From IMG/VR virus record IMGVR_UViG_3300028844_005393, positions 1 to 64,000 of that record: 64,000 bases of DNA, one strand, 5' to 3'. This DNA comes from a virus. The position numbers were made by a program, and so were the translations under genes. Under the pieces are notes generated by a model that was given only the letters and a program-made list of their open reading frames with translations, did no database searches and had not been told where the DNA came from. Below, piece after piece: positions 7,851 through 16,935 of the stretch (the stretch's first letter is position 1; each line of letters starts with the position of its first letter).

Positions 7851-10096
7851 TTGAATAAATTGTAAAACGCAAGTCTTAGAAAGTGCTCTTCTTTATCTGG
7901 ATTTTTTTCATATTGCTTTAGTATTTTTGAGTAAAACATTTTAGGTTTTCGGTATACGCATTTACGTGGAACTGAAAAGCACGTTCCTGTATATTTGGTT
8001 GTATCTTCTGTATATATTTGATTTAGTGTTTGCTTATAATAGTTTCTTATTGTGTTATGATTTTTAATTTTAAGATGGGGGCTTATGTTCGTTTTTGATA
8101 AAACTCCATCGATAACACAAAAACTATTTGAATTTAAAATTGAAGACTTAGAAATCTTGCTTGCTATATTTTTTTGTTTCTCGTTGTTGGCAAATACTAA
8201 ATAATTTGGTAGGGAATTGTAGTGTGTAACAATAAATGATAAAAAAATACCAAATGAACTATATGTTGGTTTGTGTGTGAATGAGTTTAAGCAAACATCA
8301 ACACCACCGTCCACCAGTACGTTGCAAGAAATTCCAAAATTTTTGAGTGAGAACAATTCATTTTTGGTTCGTGCACCAACGAGTACAATATCACTATCTG
8401 TTATTTTGAATTTAGATAGACATTGCTTTGTTGTAAATTTTTCTAATGTTGTTATTTCTTTATTTATACTGAAGTTACAATTTACGTAGGAACTGTCTTT
8501 GTATATTTTTGTAACCTCTTCGTTATTTTTCTTTGAAAGTTTTTCGTCTTCTTTTCGGTTTATAAAATACTCTTTTAATTTTTGCTCTAGTGATTTATTT
8601 TTTATTAAATAAATTCCGTTATTAAGTTCAATATCTGTCGTTGGGGTGAACTCACATTGTTTTAATATTTTTTCTCGGTTGATGTATCTTCTGTTTACTT
8701 CGTTTCCGTGAAACATGACGTCTATGTCTAGATTTGCATAACCAACACCATTTTTAATTTTCTTGTTCCTCTTGCACCAGTTTATGAATTCTAGTTTAAA
8801 ATCATAAGTGGTATTTTTAAAAAACCTATCACGTAATATTATGTCATGGGTTTCTTTGTAATAATAAAAACCAATTAGATTTAGTAAATCACCACCACCA
8901 ACAACTGCTAAATCGAATAGCAGATTTTTTTCAAGAAAACTTCTGTGGTAACAACATCCATATCCAGGTTCTCCCTTTCTGTCTAGTAGTATTTGTGTAT
9001 CATTCTTTTTATTACAATGTGTTAGTTTATATGCAGATGAGTTTTTTTCTTTATTTTCACTTTTTACATTTTCTTTTTTTGAATTGGAAAATATTTGAGC
9101 AACCCCATAAAATTCAGTTGCAAGTATTATATCCTTCCACCAATCTATTTTGTTAAACTTAATATCAGCATCAATCCACATTATATATTTGTAATTCTTC
9201 ACCAATAATCTTTTTATTCCTACATTAAGAAGTTGCTCCTTCATCCAAAACACGGACTCGGTTTTAATTGATATGCAATTTTTTGTTAATTTGTTAACTC
9301 TGTATTTTGAGTTTTCGGTATACGACTCAACTACAAGTGGTTCTATATTTGTTGATCTTATTTCCGACAGAAATTTACTAAAATTTAAAAACTTACTTTT
9401 ATAGTCACATGGATTAAAATAGCAACAAACTACTCCTATATCAGATTGCGGTGGGTTGTAATTTGTTAATTCTTTATATAACCTATTGCTATTTGTTTGG
9501 TCGTCTATGCTTTTTATGTGTCTTAAATAATAATCATCGGTATATTTTAACTGAATCCGTGATGTTGCTCCTACTATCTGTTCGTGTAGTTTTTTGTTCC
9601 ATCTAAGTTTATTATTATTTTTATATATACGACCTTGATAATCTGGAAAGTTAATTGCATTGTTTTTATCTTTGTCAATTGACCACCCATAGTGTTTTGC
9701 CGTTTTTTCATCAATTCCGTCAAAATAGTTTAATCTAGGTATCCAAAATAAATCAGAATTATTTTTTAATATAATTGAGTGAACTTCTTTGATTAAGGTT
9801 TCTGATGGAAGTTCATCTGAATCTAAGTTGAATATATAATCTCCGTTGCATATAGAAAAGAAAATATTTTTATGAGAAGCAAAGTCATAAAGTAGTTTTC
9901 TGTAAATATATTTATCTACTTTAGTTTCAAGATACTCTTTAATTCGTTCACATTTACTGAAATCTGAAATTACTATTATTTCGTCTTTTTCTTTTTTGTG
10001 TATGTTGATGTAGTCTACTAATCCTATAAATGACTCGGTTTCCTCACTTACACATATAGCATAACTGATGCTAGGATTTGCTTGCGTCAAACTCAT
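7847..10096 (-). CDS. Multidomain glycosyltransferase (two GT-A-like domains plus a C-terminal DUF3431-like domain)
   Basis: A 749-aa protein that appears to carry three units. Residues 1 to about 200 form a GT2-like domain with the acidic motif FNLDSDELPS near residue 90. Residues about 215-480 form a second GT-A-like unit with MWIDADIKF (D-x-D) and a GEPGYGCCYHRSFL/GGGDLL acceptor region. Residues about 560-749 resemble DUF3431-type putative glycosyltransferases (LPNYLVFANNEKQ, and SVPRKCVYRKPKMFYSKIL near the end). The last assignment is from recollection of that family's pattern and is weaker. The start ATG at 10096 is preceded by GGATTCGG. It overlaps the upstream gene by 26 nt. A single polypeptide adding two or three sugars in sequence is an attractive reading. 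Confidence 0.75.
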   Translation of the reverse strand: MSLTQANPSISYAICVSEETESFIGLVDYINIHKKEKDEIIVISDFSKCERIKEYLETKVDKYIYRKLLYDFASHKNIFFSICNGDYIFNLDSDELPSETLIKEVHSIILKNNSDLFWIPRLNYFDGIDEKTAKHYGWSIDKDKNNAINFPDYQGRIYKNNNKLRWNKKLHEQIVGATSRIQLKYTDDYYLRHIKSIDDQTNSNRLYKELTNYNPPQSDIGVVCCYFNPCDYKSKFLNFSKFLSEIRSTNIEPLVVESYTENSKYRVNKLTKNCISIKTESVFWMKEQLLNVGIKRLLVKNYKYIMWIDADIKFNKIDWWKDIILATEFYGVAQIFSNSKKENVKSENKEKNSSAYKLTHCNKKNDTQILLDRKGEPGYGCCYHRSFLEKNLLFDLAVVGGGDLLNLIGFYYYKETHDIILRDRFFKNTTYDFKLEFINWCKRNKKIKNGVGYANLDIDVMFHGNEVNRRYINREKILKQCEFTPTTDIELNNGIYLIKNKSLEQKLKEYFINRKEDEKLSKKNNEEVTKIYKDSSYVNCNFSINKEITTLEKFTTKQCLSKFKITDSDIVLVGARTKNELFSLKNFGISCNVLVDGGVDVCLNSFTHKPTYSSFGIFLSFIVTHYNSLPNYLVFANNEKQKNIASKISKSSILNSNSFCVIDGVLSKTNISPHLKIKNHNTIRNYYKQTLNQIYTEDTTKYTGTCFSVPRKCVYRKPKMFYSKILKQYEKNPDKEEHFLRLAFYNLFK

Positions 10097-10766
10097 TTTC
10101 CGAATCCGCCCCCGGTTTGTCTACAAAGTTGCGTAGATCGTCTAACATTTCATAAAACGAATCTAAACTACCGAATCTATCTGTTATGAGTGTTTTAAAT
10201 CTACTGTTATTTAAATTGTCAATATCAGACTTCAATATTTTATTTAGTAACATTTTGCTTTGTTTTATTTCAGTCAAACTTTCGGTTTTATTAATAATGG
10301 CAGATGGGTGTGTGTTGTTATCAAATAATTTTAACTTCTTCCAATCCAACATATATAATTTTGGTCTTCTGATTTCACTCATTTTATATGTCCGATAGCA
10401 ATCATAACGAATTAAATTCTTTTTTACATAGTTCTGATAAAAAGAACGTGGTCTATCTATGAGTTCCGAAAACGGCCCTTTTAATTCAAGTTTTCTTTTT
10501 ATTTGTGAAATTGTATCTTTTAGTATTACTCGTTTTAAAAAAGCATATAACTTACTCTCGGGAATAAATTCAAGTGAAACTCCGTGTAAAAGAGGAGTTC
10601 CACCTTTATTAAATTTCCCCAGCACCAAGACGAGTCTATTTACACGTCTTCTAGTTACTTCTGTTCGGTAACGAAATGATATAATATGACCAGGTTGTAT
10701 TCTTGGTTTTGTTACTGAAACATCACCACCGATAAGTCTTTTTATATATTGGGCATAGAAACTCAT
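10071..10766 (-). CDS. Conserved T4-like phage hypothetical protein
   Basis: A 231-aa protein. The N-terminal third has the pattern PGHIISFRYRT, then NRLVLVLGKF, then LLHGVSLEFIPES followed by a hydrophobic helix. I associate this order (PGxLIxFxY, LVLVLG, GLNLxYxP) with a conserved T4-like phage protein of uncertain function. The C-terminal half is charged and helical. It has no sugar-enzyme motifs, so it is probably a phage core gene lying inside the glycan island. It starts 19 nt downstream of a glycosyltransferase and its end overlaps the next gene. Relatives have sometimes been labelled as virion or DNA-end proteins, but I cannot confirm that here. Confidence 0.6.
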   Translation of the reverse strand: MSFYAQYIKRLIGGDVSVTKPRIQPGHIISFRYRTEVTRRRVNRLVLVLGKFNKGGTPLLHGVSLEFIPESKLYAFLKRVILKDTISQIKRKLELKGPFSELIDRPRSFYQNYVKKNLIRYDCYRTYKMSEIRRPKLYMLDWKKLKLFDNNTHPSAIINKTESLTEIKQSKMLLNKILKSDIDNLNNSRFKTLITDRFGSLDSFYEMLDDLRNFVDKPGADSENEFDASKS

Positions 10767-10785
10767 ATTAATATACTAATGTATA

Positions 10786-11937
10786 TTATATATATGAATT
10801 TATTAACTCTTTATACCTATCTCCGATTGTTTTCTTGTTATGAGTAGTCTTGATTGAGTTTACTATACTTTCAACTTCAACTCTATACGATTCGTAGTTA
10901 GTCTGTACATCTTTCAACTTTTCTGAGAATTGTTCTATATCTACTTCAAATTTAGAATATTCTCCAACAGAATTATCACTTTCTGTTTTTTCTGTCTTAC
11001 CCGAGACTTTAAATTTATCTGATGTTAGAAACTCATTTGCGGATGAAGTCTCAGACACGATAACAGGTTTATTGTTTATCAATGACTCGAATATACTCCT
11101 TTCAAAAAACTTTCCACGTGACATACTGATTGTGGTTTTTATCTTTGAGTGACGATATAACTCACGAACTTCGTGTGATGTAAAATGGCCATGTAACACA
11201 TAAATACTTGGATTCTCTATATGTGAGTCTTTTAAAATCTCGGTAATATGTGATTGTATTTTATCGTAGTCGGTGCGACTATAATTAAGGTAGTTTGTAC
11301 GCAACAACAATGCTGGTTTATTTTTAATGTTTTGTGTTGAATGTATAAAAGAACGTATTAGTGCGTTGATATTATTAACCTCATTGCTTGGACTTACCTT
11401 TAAGTTCCAATTACCATCAAATAAAAAACAATATTCTTCTTTGATACTCTCAATGTATTTTACCAATTCACCTGACTTATCATACGATGTAGGTTTGTGG
11501 GTATGAATACACCTTTCAATGACTTGTAGATCAGTTTCTGTTTTATCTGAAAGATAATCACTTGCATATTTTGATGGAACTATTATTTTATCCATCTTAC
11601 TACACAACTCTGCTTCTGTTTTGGTAAAGAGTGTAGTTGATTGAGTAATAATTCCTATATTGTTTTTTCCTATTGTTTTAAAGTCTGATGGATTTCCCAT
11701 TTTTACATAAAGATCAACATACTCAACTCGTGATGTGTGTAGTTTGCGCTTTAATATCTTTGTTATGCTTTCGTTTTCAAATACAAAGGAACATTGATTA
11801 CCAGGTGTCGGTGTATCTATAAAAAATATATCATACTTTGAATCTAAGTTACAAATATAATCAGCAACTTCTCGTGCATAGTCACCATTTTCTGTTAAAG
11901 AAGTGATTGGTGAATCGTATATTAGTATTGGTTTCAT
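10786..11937 (-). CDS. Glycosyltransferase, GT-B fold (group 1-like)
   Basis: A 383-aa putative GT-B transferase. The N-terminal domain has an opening YDSPITSLTENGDYAREVA that would hold the acceptor side. The middle has KIIVPSKYASDYL, as in GT4 enzymes where a VPS(x)2 segment precedes the donor domain. The donor domain contains NWNLKVSPSNEV, VLHGHFTSHEVRELYRHSK and GKFFERSIFESLINNKPVIVSETSSANEFL, matching the E-x7-E region of GT4 in a divergent form. Its ATG overlaps the stop of the preceding glycosyltransferase gene by 4 nt. Donor and acceptor are unknown. Confidence 0.78.
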   Translation of the reverse strand: MKPILIYDSPITSLTENGDYAREVADYICNLDSKYDIFFIDTPTPGNQCSFVFENESITKILKRKLHTSRVEYVDLYVKMGNPSDFKTIGKNNIGIITQSTTLFTKTEAELCSKMDKIIVPSKYASDYLSDKTETDLQVIERCIHTHKPTSYDKSGELVKYIESIKEEYCFLFDGNWNLKVSPSNEVNNINALIRSFIHSTQNIKNKPALLLRTNYLNYSRTDYDKIQSHITEILKDSHIENPSIYVLHGHFTSHEVRELYRHSKIKTTISMSRGKFFERSIFESLINNKPVIVSETSSANEFLTSDKFKVSGKTEKTESDNSVGEYSKFEVDIEQFSEKLKDVQTNYESYRVEVESIVNSIKTTHNKKTIGDRYKELINSYI

Positions 11938-13175
11938 GTTATTTTGCTAAATCTAAATCGTTCGGGTTGTTTATAGTTGTATATTAGTTCGTCAATTTGA
12001 CTTGATATATTAGAACACATAGATTCTTCTGTAAAATTATTATCTCTCAAGAAGTCCAAATAAGAATCCATTTTAATATTTTTTCTTCTTTTATATAAAG
12101 TGTTTATAGATTTTCCAACCGACTTTGGGTCTACATAATCTGCATGAATATATGGAGTTTGTTGTGTTCCCCGTATACAAGTCACACTTGGTTCTACAAC
12201 TTCTGTCCAATCTTCATTAATTTGATCCTTTAGACCACCTGTGTTATTTACGATGATTGGAGTTTTGGTAGCAACTGCTTCAAGTGTACTAAGTCCAAAC
12301 CCCTCGTTGGATGCTATATTAATAACGCAACTTGATAGGTTGTACATATTATTTAAAATTGGTTCAAGTACCATTTCATCGGAAATCAATACAGGTAAAT
12401 CTGAATATAAATCATCCAGGATTGAATTGATGTTTACTCCGTTAGGTGCAGTTGGGTTGGTGTGAATCAATAAAACAACATCTTCTTTATTCTTTTTACT
12501 TAATTTATTATAGAATTCATTGAATCCTGACATTAATATTGAAAGTTCTTTTCTTTGAATATTTGTTGCATTGCAAAACAAAACAAATTCGTAATCTTTA
12601 CCTAAAAAGTCTTTTCTGTTTTGTGAAATCATTTTATCATCTTGTGGATAAAACTTTTTTGTATTGATTCCATGTGGTGTGTATTTTACACATGGGTGAT
12701 CTGTAACTACATTAGTAACGCACTCATGTGTTAATTTACTAATACAACCTATTGCATCACAACTATTATATATACTTGATAAAAATTTAGGATATGGGGT
12801 GTTGTCCCACACATGGTAGTAATATATTGGACATAAACTTCGTACCTCGTGCTCTGCTTCAAATAACCAATTAAATCTATGAGGATCGGTCATTATCAAG
12901 ATAGCAGATGCAGATTCTGTTCTAATTACACTTCGCAATAAGTCTAACGAACCATACTCGGATGTGCCATATAATTTAAAATATGCTTTAGGATTTTTTG
13001 TTGCTTTTGATACAGATTCTGAAATATCTATTACTTCACTTGAGTCTAGACCAGCTGCAATTTGAACAATGTCATACTTTTGTGAAAGTTCTAAGGATAT
13101 AGCACGTAGAATATTACCGACACCTGTTGGTTGTCGTATATCATCTCCTATTATTACTATTTTTTTATTTTGCAC
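11934..13175 (-). CDS. Glycosyltransferase family 4-like protein
   Basis: A 413-aa GT-B transferase. The N-terminal glycine loop is QPTGVGNILRAI (residues about 15-26). The linker has GCISKLTHECV. The donor-binding domain has FVLFCNATNIQRKELSILMSGF and the classical GT4 motif NEGFGLSTLEAVATKTPIIV with its two conserved Glu residues, then NNTGGLKDQI. It is followed by a 4-nt overlap into the next GT-B gene, so the two may act in sequence on one glycan. The first gene upstream is a small RHH-like protein on the same strand, 37 nt away. Confidence 0.88.
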   Translation of the reverse strand: MQNKKIVIIGDDIRQPTGVGNILRAISLELSQKYDIVQIAAGLDSSEVIDISESVSKATKNPKAYFKLYGTSEYGSLDLLRSVIRTESASAILIMTDPHRFNWLFEAEHEVRSLCPIYYYHVWDNTPYPKFLSSIYNSCDAIGCISKLTHECVTNVVTDHPCVKYTPHGINTKKFYPQDDKMISQNRKDFLGKDYEFVLFCNATNIQRKELSILMSGFNEFYNKLSKKNKEDVVLLIHTNPTAPNGVNINSILDDLYSDLPVLISDEMVLEPILNNMYNLSSCVINIASNEGFGLSTLEAVATKTPIIVNNTGGLKDQINEDWTEVVEPSVTCIRGTQQTPYIHADYVDPKSVGKSINTLYKRRKNIKMDSYLDFLRDNNFTEESMCSNISSQIDELIYNYKQPERFRFSKIT

Positions 13176-13212
13176 ACTTATATAGTATGCTTTTTATCAC
13201 CAATGTCAATAA

Positions 13213-13410
13213 TTAATACTTATTGTCATTATCAAAGATTTTTGCTTCGTCGAGTTTTTTTTCAAAGTCTCCATCTTTCAAATATTGCTCGATTGCACGA
13301 TTAACCAATTTTTGTAAAGTCATAGGTGAGTCAATCGTCTTCAATTTAAATTTTGAGTAATTGTCGGACAAAACCTTAACGGTTGTTAACTTGTAATTTG
13401 CATCATTCAT
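13213..13410 (-). CDS. Ribbon-helix-helix-like small protein
   Basis: A 65-aa protein with a beta-strand start (YKLTTVKVL) followed by two helices (YSKFKLKTIDS and LQKLVNRAIEQYLKD), the layout of CopG/Arc-type DNA-binding proteins. The LQKLVNRxxxxYLxD stretch is one I associate with a conserved small protein of marine T4-like phages. It would dimerise to bind DNA. A candidate late-promoter box lies 36 nt upstream of the start on the same strand. Its target is unknown. Confidence 0.68.
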   Translation of the reverse strand: MNDANYKLTTVKVLSDNYSKFKLKTIDSPMTLQKLVNRAIEQYLKDGDFEKKLDEAKIFDNDNKY

Positions 13411-13445
13411 TTATCATAAATATTAGGGTAATTAAAAAAAAATCA

Positions 13446-13453
13446 TATTTATT
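13446..13453 (-). promoter_or_regulatory. Candidate T4-type late promoter box upstream of the RHH gene
   Basis: Minus strand reads AATAAATA, fitting the NATAAATA late-promoter box of T4-like marine phages. It lies in the 50-nt gap and 36 nt before the ATG of the RHH gene. In such AT-rich sequence the match alone is weak; the position is the main support. Confidence 0.35.
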
Positions 13454-13460
13454 ATAAAAA

Positions 13461-13826
13461 TTAAAGTTCACTTCCCCACTTTGGTGGGTCTAGTGGACAT
13501 TTGCTGGTAGATAATAATAATTTACCACTACTACACCCACATTTTAAACATCGTGCAATTTTTGTCTGTTTAATTTCTTGCCAGTGCTGACAACCTCTAC
13601 ATATGTTTAACCTTTTATTCCATTGCTCACTACTAACAACTGGTCGACCTGCTCGTTGCCACTCTACTAATGCTTTAGATAAATTATTTGCTAGATCAAA
13701 AAAACCAACTTTACCTTCTGATTGTGATGAACTTACATTATCTGTATTTGCATTATTACTTTCCGATGAAGTGTTTGATTCTTCGTCTTCGAGTTTTTTG
13801 TATCGTTTAAAAAATCTTCTGCCCAT
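13461..13826 (-). CDS. Zinc-ribbon-like small protein
   Basis: A 121-aa protein. The first 45 residues are basic then rich in Ser, Asn and Glu (disordered). Residues about 75-115 carry cysteines as CRGCQHW, RCLKCGCSSG and KCPL, a CxxC...CxxCxC...C arrangement that suggests a treble-clef or ribbon binding Zn. The C-terminal CPLDPPKWG is a motif I have seen in phage hypothetical proteins. It is the first gene of the minus-strand block and is divergent from the plus-strand block. A nucleic-acid-binding or scaffold role is possible, but nothing catalytic is visible. Confidence 0.65.
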   Translation of the reverse strand: MGRRFFKRYKKLEDEESNTSSESNNANTDNVSSSQSEGKVGFFDLANNLSKALVEWQRAGRPVVSSEQWNKRLNICRGCQHWQEIKQTKIARCLKCGCSSGKLLLSTSKCPLDPPKWGSEL

Positions 13827-13866
13827 AATTCTTAATAATATTATTTAATCAAATATACTTATAGAT
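13827..13866. other. Divergent intergenic region between the two transcription blocks
   Basis: Forty bases separate the starts of genes running in opposite directions. The sequence is nearly all A/T. The minus strand contains CTATAAGTATA, which resembles a TATAAGTA late box, and the plus strand contains TATACT. Any promoters for both blocks must lie here or inside the first genes. I see no clear -35 element. Confidence 0.4.
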
Positions 13867-14181
13867 ATGGATAATAAAATTTTTAAAATTCCAAAAGACA
13901 ATAATTCTCTTAAAAAAGATATTAAAAAACGAAAAGACGAATACATGAGACACGTTTATGAATGTTTTAAACAATTAAACGAAGAACAAATTCCCGAAAG
14001 ACTTAATGTATTTTCTTTTAACGATACGAAACTTGAAGTAGTAATTAAAAAAGAAAGTTATGAAATTAACTTGAAAAATTTAATTAAATACTTTAGTGAT
14101 ATTGAAGAATATGAAATTTGTACTGTTTTAAATAGTAAGCTATATACATTAAATAAAAATAGTAATAATAAAGACTTATAA
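13867..14181 (+). CDS. Hypothetical protein, 104 aa
   Basis: A Lys-rich, acidic-basic mixed protein with predicted helix at residues 13-45 and short strands after (FSFNDTKLEVVIKKESYEINL). I recognise no family. The start ATG has no obvious ribosome-binding site in the A/T-rich gap before it, so initiation may be weak or leaderless. It is the first plus-strand gene and is followed 40 nt later by PhoH. Confidence 0.6.
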   Translation: MDNKIFKIPKDNNSLKKDIKKRKDEYMRHVYECFKQLNEEQIPERLNVFSFNDTKLEVVIKKESYEINLKNLIKYFSDIEEYEICTVLNSKLYTLNKNSNNKDL

Positions 14182-14221
14182 GTAATAAAGACAATAACTG
14201 TCATAACGTGGAGAAATAACG

Positions 14222-14977
14222 ATGTCAAGGAAAAAAACCAAAACTGTAAACAAAAACCTATTAGCAAATGCCCATATAGAAGAGGAGATGCAAGATAATC
14301 AACTTACTCCACTTAGAAAGCTTAAAATTAAATTAAATAAAAAATTTACTGAAAAGCAAACTTTGTTAAATAAAATAGCATTAGATAATGATACAAAACT
14401 AATTTTCATAGATGGACCCGCCGGAACTGCAAAAACTTGGTTAAGTGTTTATTGTGGTCTCCAATTATTTCAGGAGCAGAAAATAGAAGAGATGATATAT
14501 GTTAGAAGTGCTGTAGAAAGTTCTGATCAAAAACTTGGGTTTCTACCGGGAGCTCAAGATGATAAAATGGCTCCCTACTTAGAACCATTTAAAGATAAAC
14601 TAGAGGAACTACTTAACCCAATTGACATAAAATATTTACAAGAAGAAGAACGAATATATGGTATACCTGTTGGATTTCTCCGAGGGGCAAGTTGGGAAAA
14701 CAAATTTATCTTAGTAGATGAAGCACAAAATTTATCAGAAAAAGAGATGATTACCATAATGACACGTATAGGTGAAAACTGTAAAGTTTTTATCTGTGGA
14801 GACGCAATGCAGAGTGACATAGGCAACAGAAGTGGGTTTAATAACATACTCAACTTATTTGAAGATGAGGCCTCAAAAAATCACGGAATTCACACTTTTA
14901 AATTCACAGAAGAGGACATTGTTAGAAGTCAATTAGTAAAATTTATAATTACTAAGTTAAAAAGTTTATCAAAATAA
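14222..14977 (+). CDS. phoH: PhoH-like ATPase
   Basis: A 251-aa P-loop ATPase of the PhoH family, common in marine T4-like phages. After a charged N-terminal extension of about 55 residues, the Walker A motif is DGPAGTAKTWLS and the Walker B is ILVDEAQNL near residue 163. Family blocks YVRSAVESSDQKLGFLPG, GIPVGFLRGASWEN and FICGDAMQSDI are present. The start ATG has GGAG 9 nt upstream (TGGAGAAATAACG). PhoH proteins are linked to phosphate stress in bacteria and some act as RNA helicases with PIN partners; the role in phages is unresolved. The gene stands apart from a 62-nt A/T-rich gap leading to the tail fibre genes. Confidence 0.95.
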   Translation: MSRKKTKTVNKNLLANAHIEEEMQDNQLTPLRKLKIKLNKKFTEKQTLLNKIALDNDTKLIFIDGPAGTAKTWLSVYCGLQLFQEQKIEEMIYVRSAVESSDQKLGFLPGAQDDKMAPYLEPFKDKLEELLNPIDIKYLQEEERIYGIPVGFLRGASWENKFILVDEAQNLSEKEMITIMTRIGENCKVFICGDAMQSDIGNRSGFNNILNLFEDEASKNHGIHTFKFTEEDIVRSQLVKFIITKLKSLSK

Positions 14978-15039
14978 TATTTATATATCATAAAACAATA
15001 TATGTATATGTATAGATTCACGGAATTTTAGTATTTCAC

Positions 15040-16935
15040 ATGGCCAACCAAAAGATAACAGACCTAAATAGATTAAATAATCTTGACTCAGATGACTTGT
15101 TTATAGTCGTCGACGCGGATTCCAAATCTAACTCAGCATCCCCAACGGGTGAAACGAAAGGTATATCAGCGGGATCACTTGCAGCTGAGTTGAATAAAAT
15201 AGCAAACGGTGAAGTTGGTATTGATTTCAAAAACCTCAGAGATGTACCCGACTCATATTCAGAAAACAGGGGTGGTTACATTAAAATCAACAACGATGGA
15301 ACTGGTATAGAATTCACCGATTCACCTGGTGCGTCTGAACAAGTGTTTCCTGGGTCGTTTTTAGAAAGTCATGTAAACGGAGAATTGCAATCATATAAAA
15401 TAGGTGATATATTATATGTCAGTAGCAACAACAAATTTTCTAAAGCAGGATGTACAAGTTTAGATACTGCGGAAGCAATCGGTGTAATTAGAAAAATTAA
15501 ATACACCAAAGATTCTACTAATAGTAATAAAATAATTGAAAAAATTAGTGTAGTATTCAACGGATACATTGAGTTCGAATGGGATACCTCAGTCATAGGT
15601 GGTCCTGTTTCAATAGAAAAAAGACCTATTGATCCAGATGACAACGCAATCACTCGTGTATATGACAATCAATTATTAATACCAGGTAAAACATATTTTC
15701 TAGGTACAGGTGGATCACTTATGGATATTGATCCTGCGGAAATTGTTAGTTTAGATACAACAATATCCAAACCAATGGTAGTTGCTACATCAAAAACCAC
15801 AGGTATTTTAATGAACTATCGTGGCTTAGTATGTTCTTCTGATGAGCAGTCTAATAAGTTTGTTATATATGAACCATCTGCGTGTAATAGTATTAAAACA
15901 GGGGATGTTCTAAGAATTAAAAGAAGTAGTGTAAGAACATCGGTTGATAACTTTTTAATAAGATCAGAATATGATAAAGATGAATTATCTGAAGACGTAC
16001 TTCCTAGTTTTCTAGGTCGTGAAAGTGGAACAACAAATTATGCTTTATGTAACTCAGCATCGCAGAATAAAACTACAACAACCCAAAATAATAATAATCC
16101 ACCCGTTGAAGATGATAACTACGGGTGTGATATGTTGGGTGTTGTAATTAATTCAACGAGTGACTTTTTTGAAATACAAACAAGTGGAATGGTTCAGTTT
16201 GATCCACCCGAGTTTCAGTCTTCCGAAATTATTACTTTACCAAGTGGTGACACACAGGCCGTGAACAAAGATATCACATCAGGATTATTCAAAACAGGAT
16301 ACACTTATTATGTTGAATCGTTTCCAATCAACAATGATCAACTGGCTGCAACAAATCAAACAACGGAACTTAGAAATTGTATATACGATTATGCTCCTGA
16401 AGAATTAAGTGAATTTTATAATCTCAAAGAAGACGAAAAGTTATCAGTTCTTGGTGAAAAACTTAAATCTGTGTGCGATGGAACTTCTCCATTTAGAAAT
16501 ACAACAATAATTGATCCATTTGTGCGAGATCATACATCCGGTAAAGTATTATCATATTCAAAACCTGCATTTTATGCAGTTTCTCCTAATAAAATTTTAA
16601 TATTAAATCAACCACCGTATCCAAATCCAAAAGACAGGTGTAATGCAGTTGATCCCACGACATGGACTCCTTGTGCATACGAAAGTCGTGAAACTCAAAA
16701 TTACACCATCAACAGGACACGTGAGTTCACAGGACAAACTGAACTTGAAAAGTTTTCAAGTGATTTTCTGAAAGTAGCATGGCCTGATGCAGGAACTAAT
16801 GATAGAAGTGTAATTACATTTATTATAGAATACACACAGGATAACAAAGCAGTTACTAAATTTGAATCACACGAACTTGTGCGACTTGATTCGGTTGATG
16901 GATCAAACTGGAACTATGTAAGGAAATTATCATAA
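15040..16935 (+). CDS. Tail-fibre-like virion protein with shared modules
   Basis: A 631-aa protein beginning with ITDLNRLNNLDSDDLF, a pattern typical of the N-terminal anchoring part of phage fibre and baseplate-periphery proteins. Residues about 110-260 form a module with GDILYVS, VVFNGYIEF, LLIPGKTYFL and ISKPMVVAT that is also seen in the 744-aa protein encoded at 17345. Residues about 555-631 form a domain (FLKVAWPDAG ... VRLDSVDGSNWNYVRKL) that recurs as the free-standing 131-aa protein just downstream. No signal peptide or catalytic motif is seen. The stop overlaps the next start (TAATGG). I infer a structural, probably host-contact, protein. Confidence 0.72.
   Translation: MANQKITDLNRLNNLDSDDLFIVVDADSKSNSASPTGETKGISAGSLAAELNKIANGEVGIDFKNLRDVPDSYSENRGGYIKINNDGTGIEFTDSPGASEQVFPGSFLESHVNGELQSYKIGDILYVSSNNKFSKAGCTSLDTAEAIGVIRKIKYTKDSTNSNKIIEKISVVFNGYIEFEWDTSVIGGPVSIEKRPIDPDDNAITRVYDNQLLIPGKTYFLGTGGSLMDIDPAEIVSLDTTISKPMVVATSKTTGILMNYRGLVCSSDEQSNKFVIYEPSACNSIKTGDVLRIKRSSVRTSVDNFLIRSEYDKDELSEDVLPSFLGRESGTTNYALCNSASQNKTTTTQNNNNPPVEDDNYGCDMLGVVINSTSDFFEIQTSGMVQFDPPEFQSSEIITLPSGDTQAVNKDITSGLFKTGYTYYVESFPINNDQLAATNQTTELRNCIYDYAPEELSEFYNLKEDEKLSVLGEKLKSVCDGTSPFRNTTIIDPFVRDHTSGKVLSYSKPAFYAVSPNKILILNQPPYPNPKDRCNAVDPTTWTPCAYESRETQNYTINRTREFTGQTELEKFSSDFLKVAWPDAGTNDRSVITFIIEYTQDNKAVTKFESHELVRLDSVDGSNWNYVRKLS

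Noticed and set aside
14978-15039. tRNA or small RNA gene in A/T-rich gaps
   Set aside because: All gaps longer than 40 nt were read; none has a cloverleaf, a GTTC-type arm or a stable hairpin apart from the terminator after hsp20.
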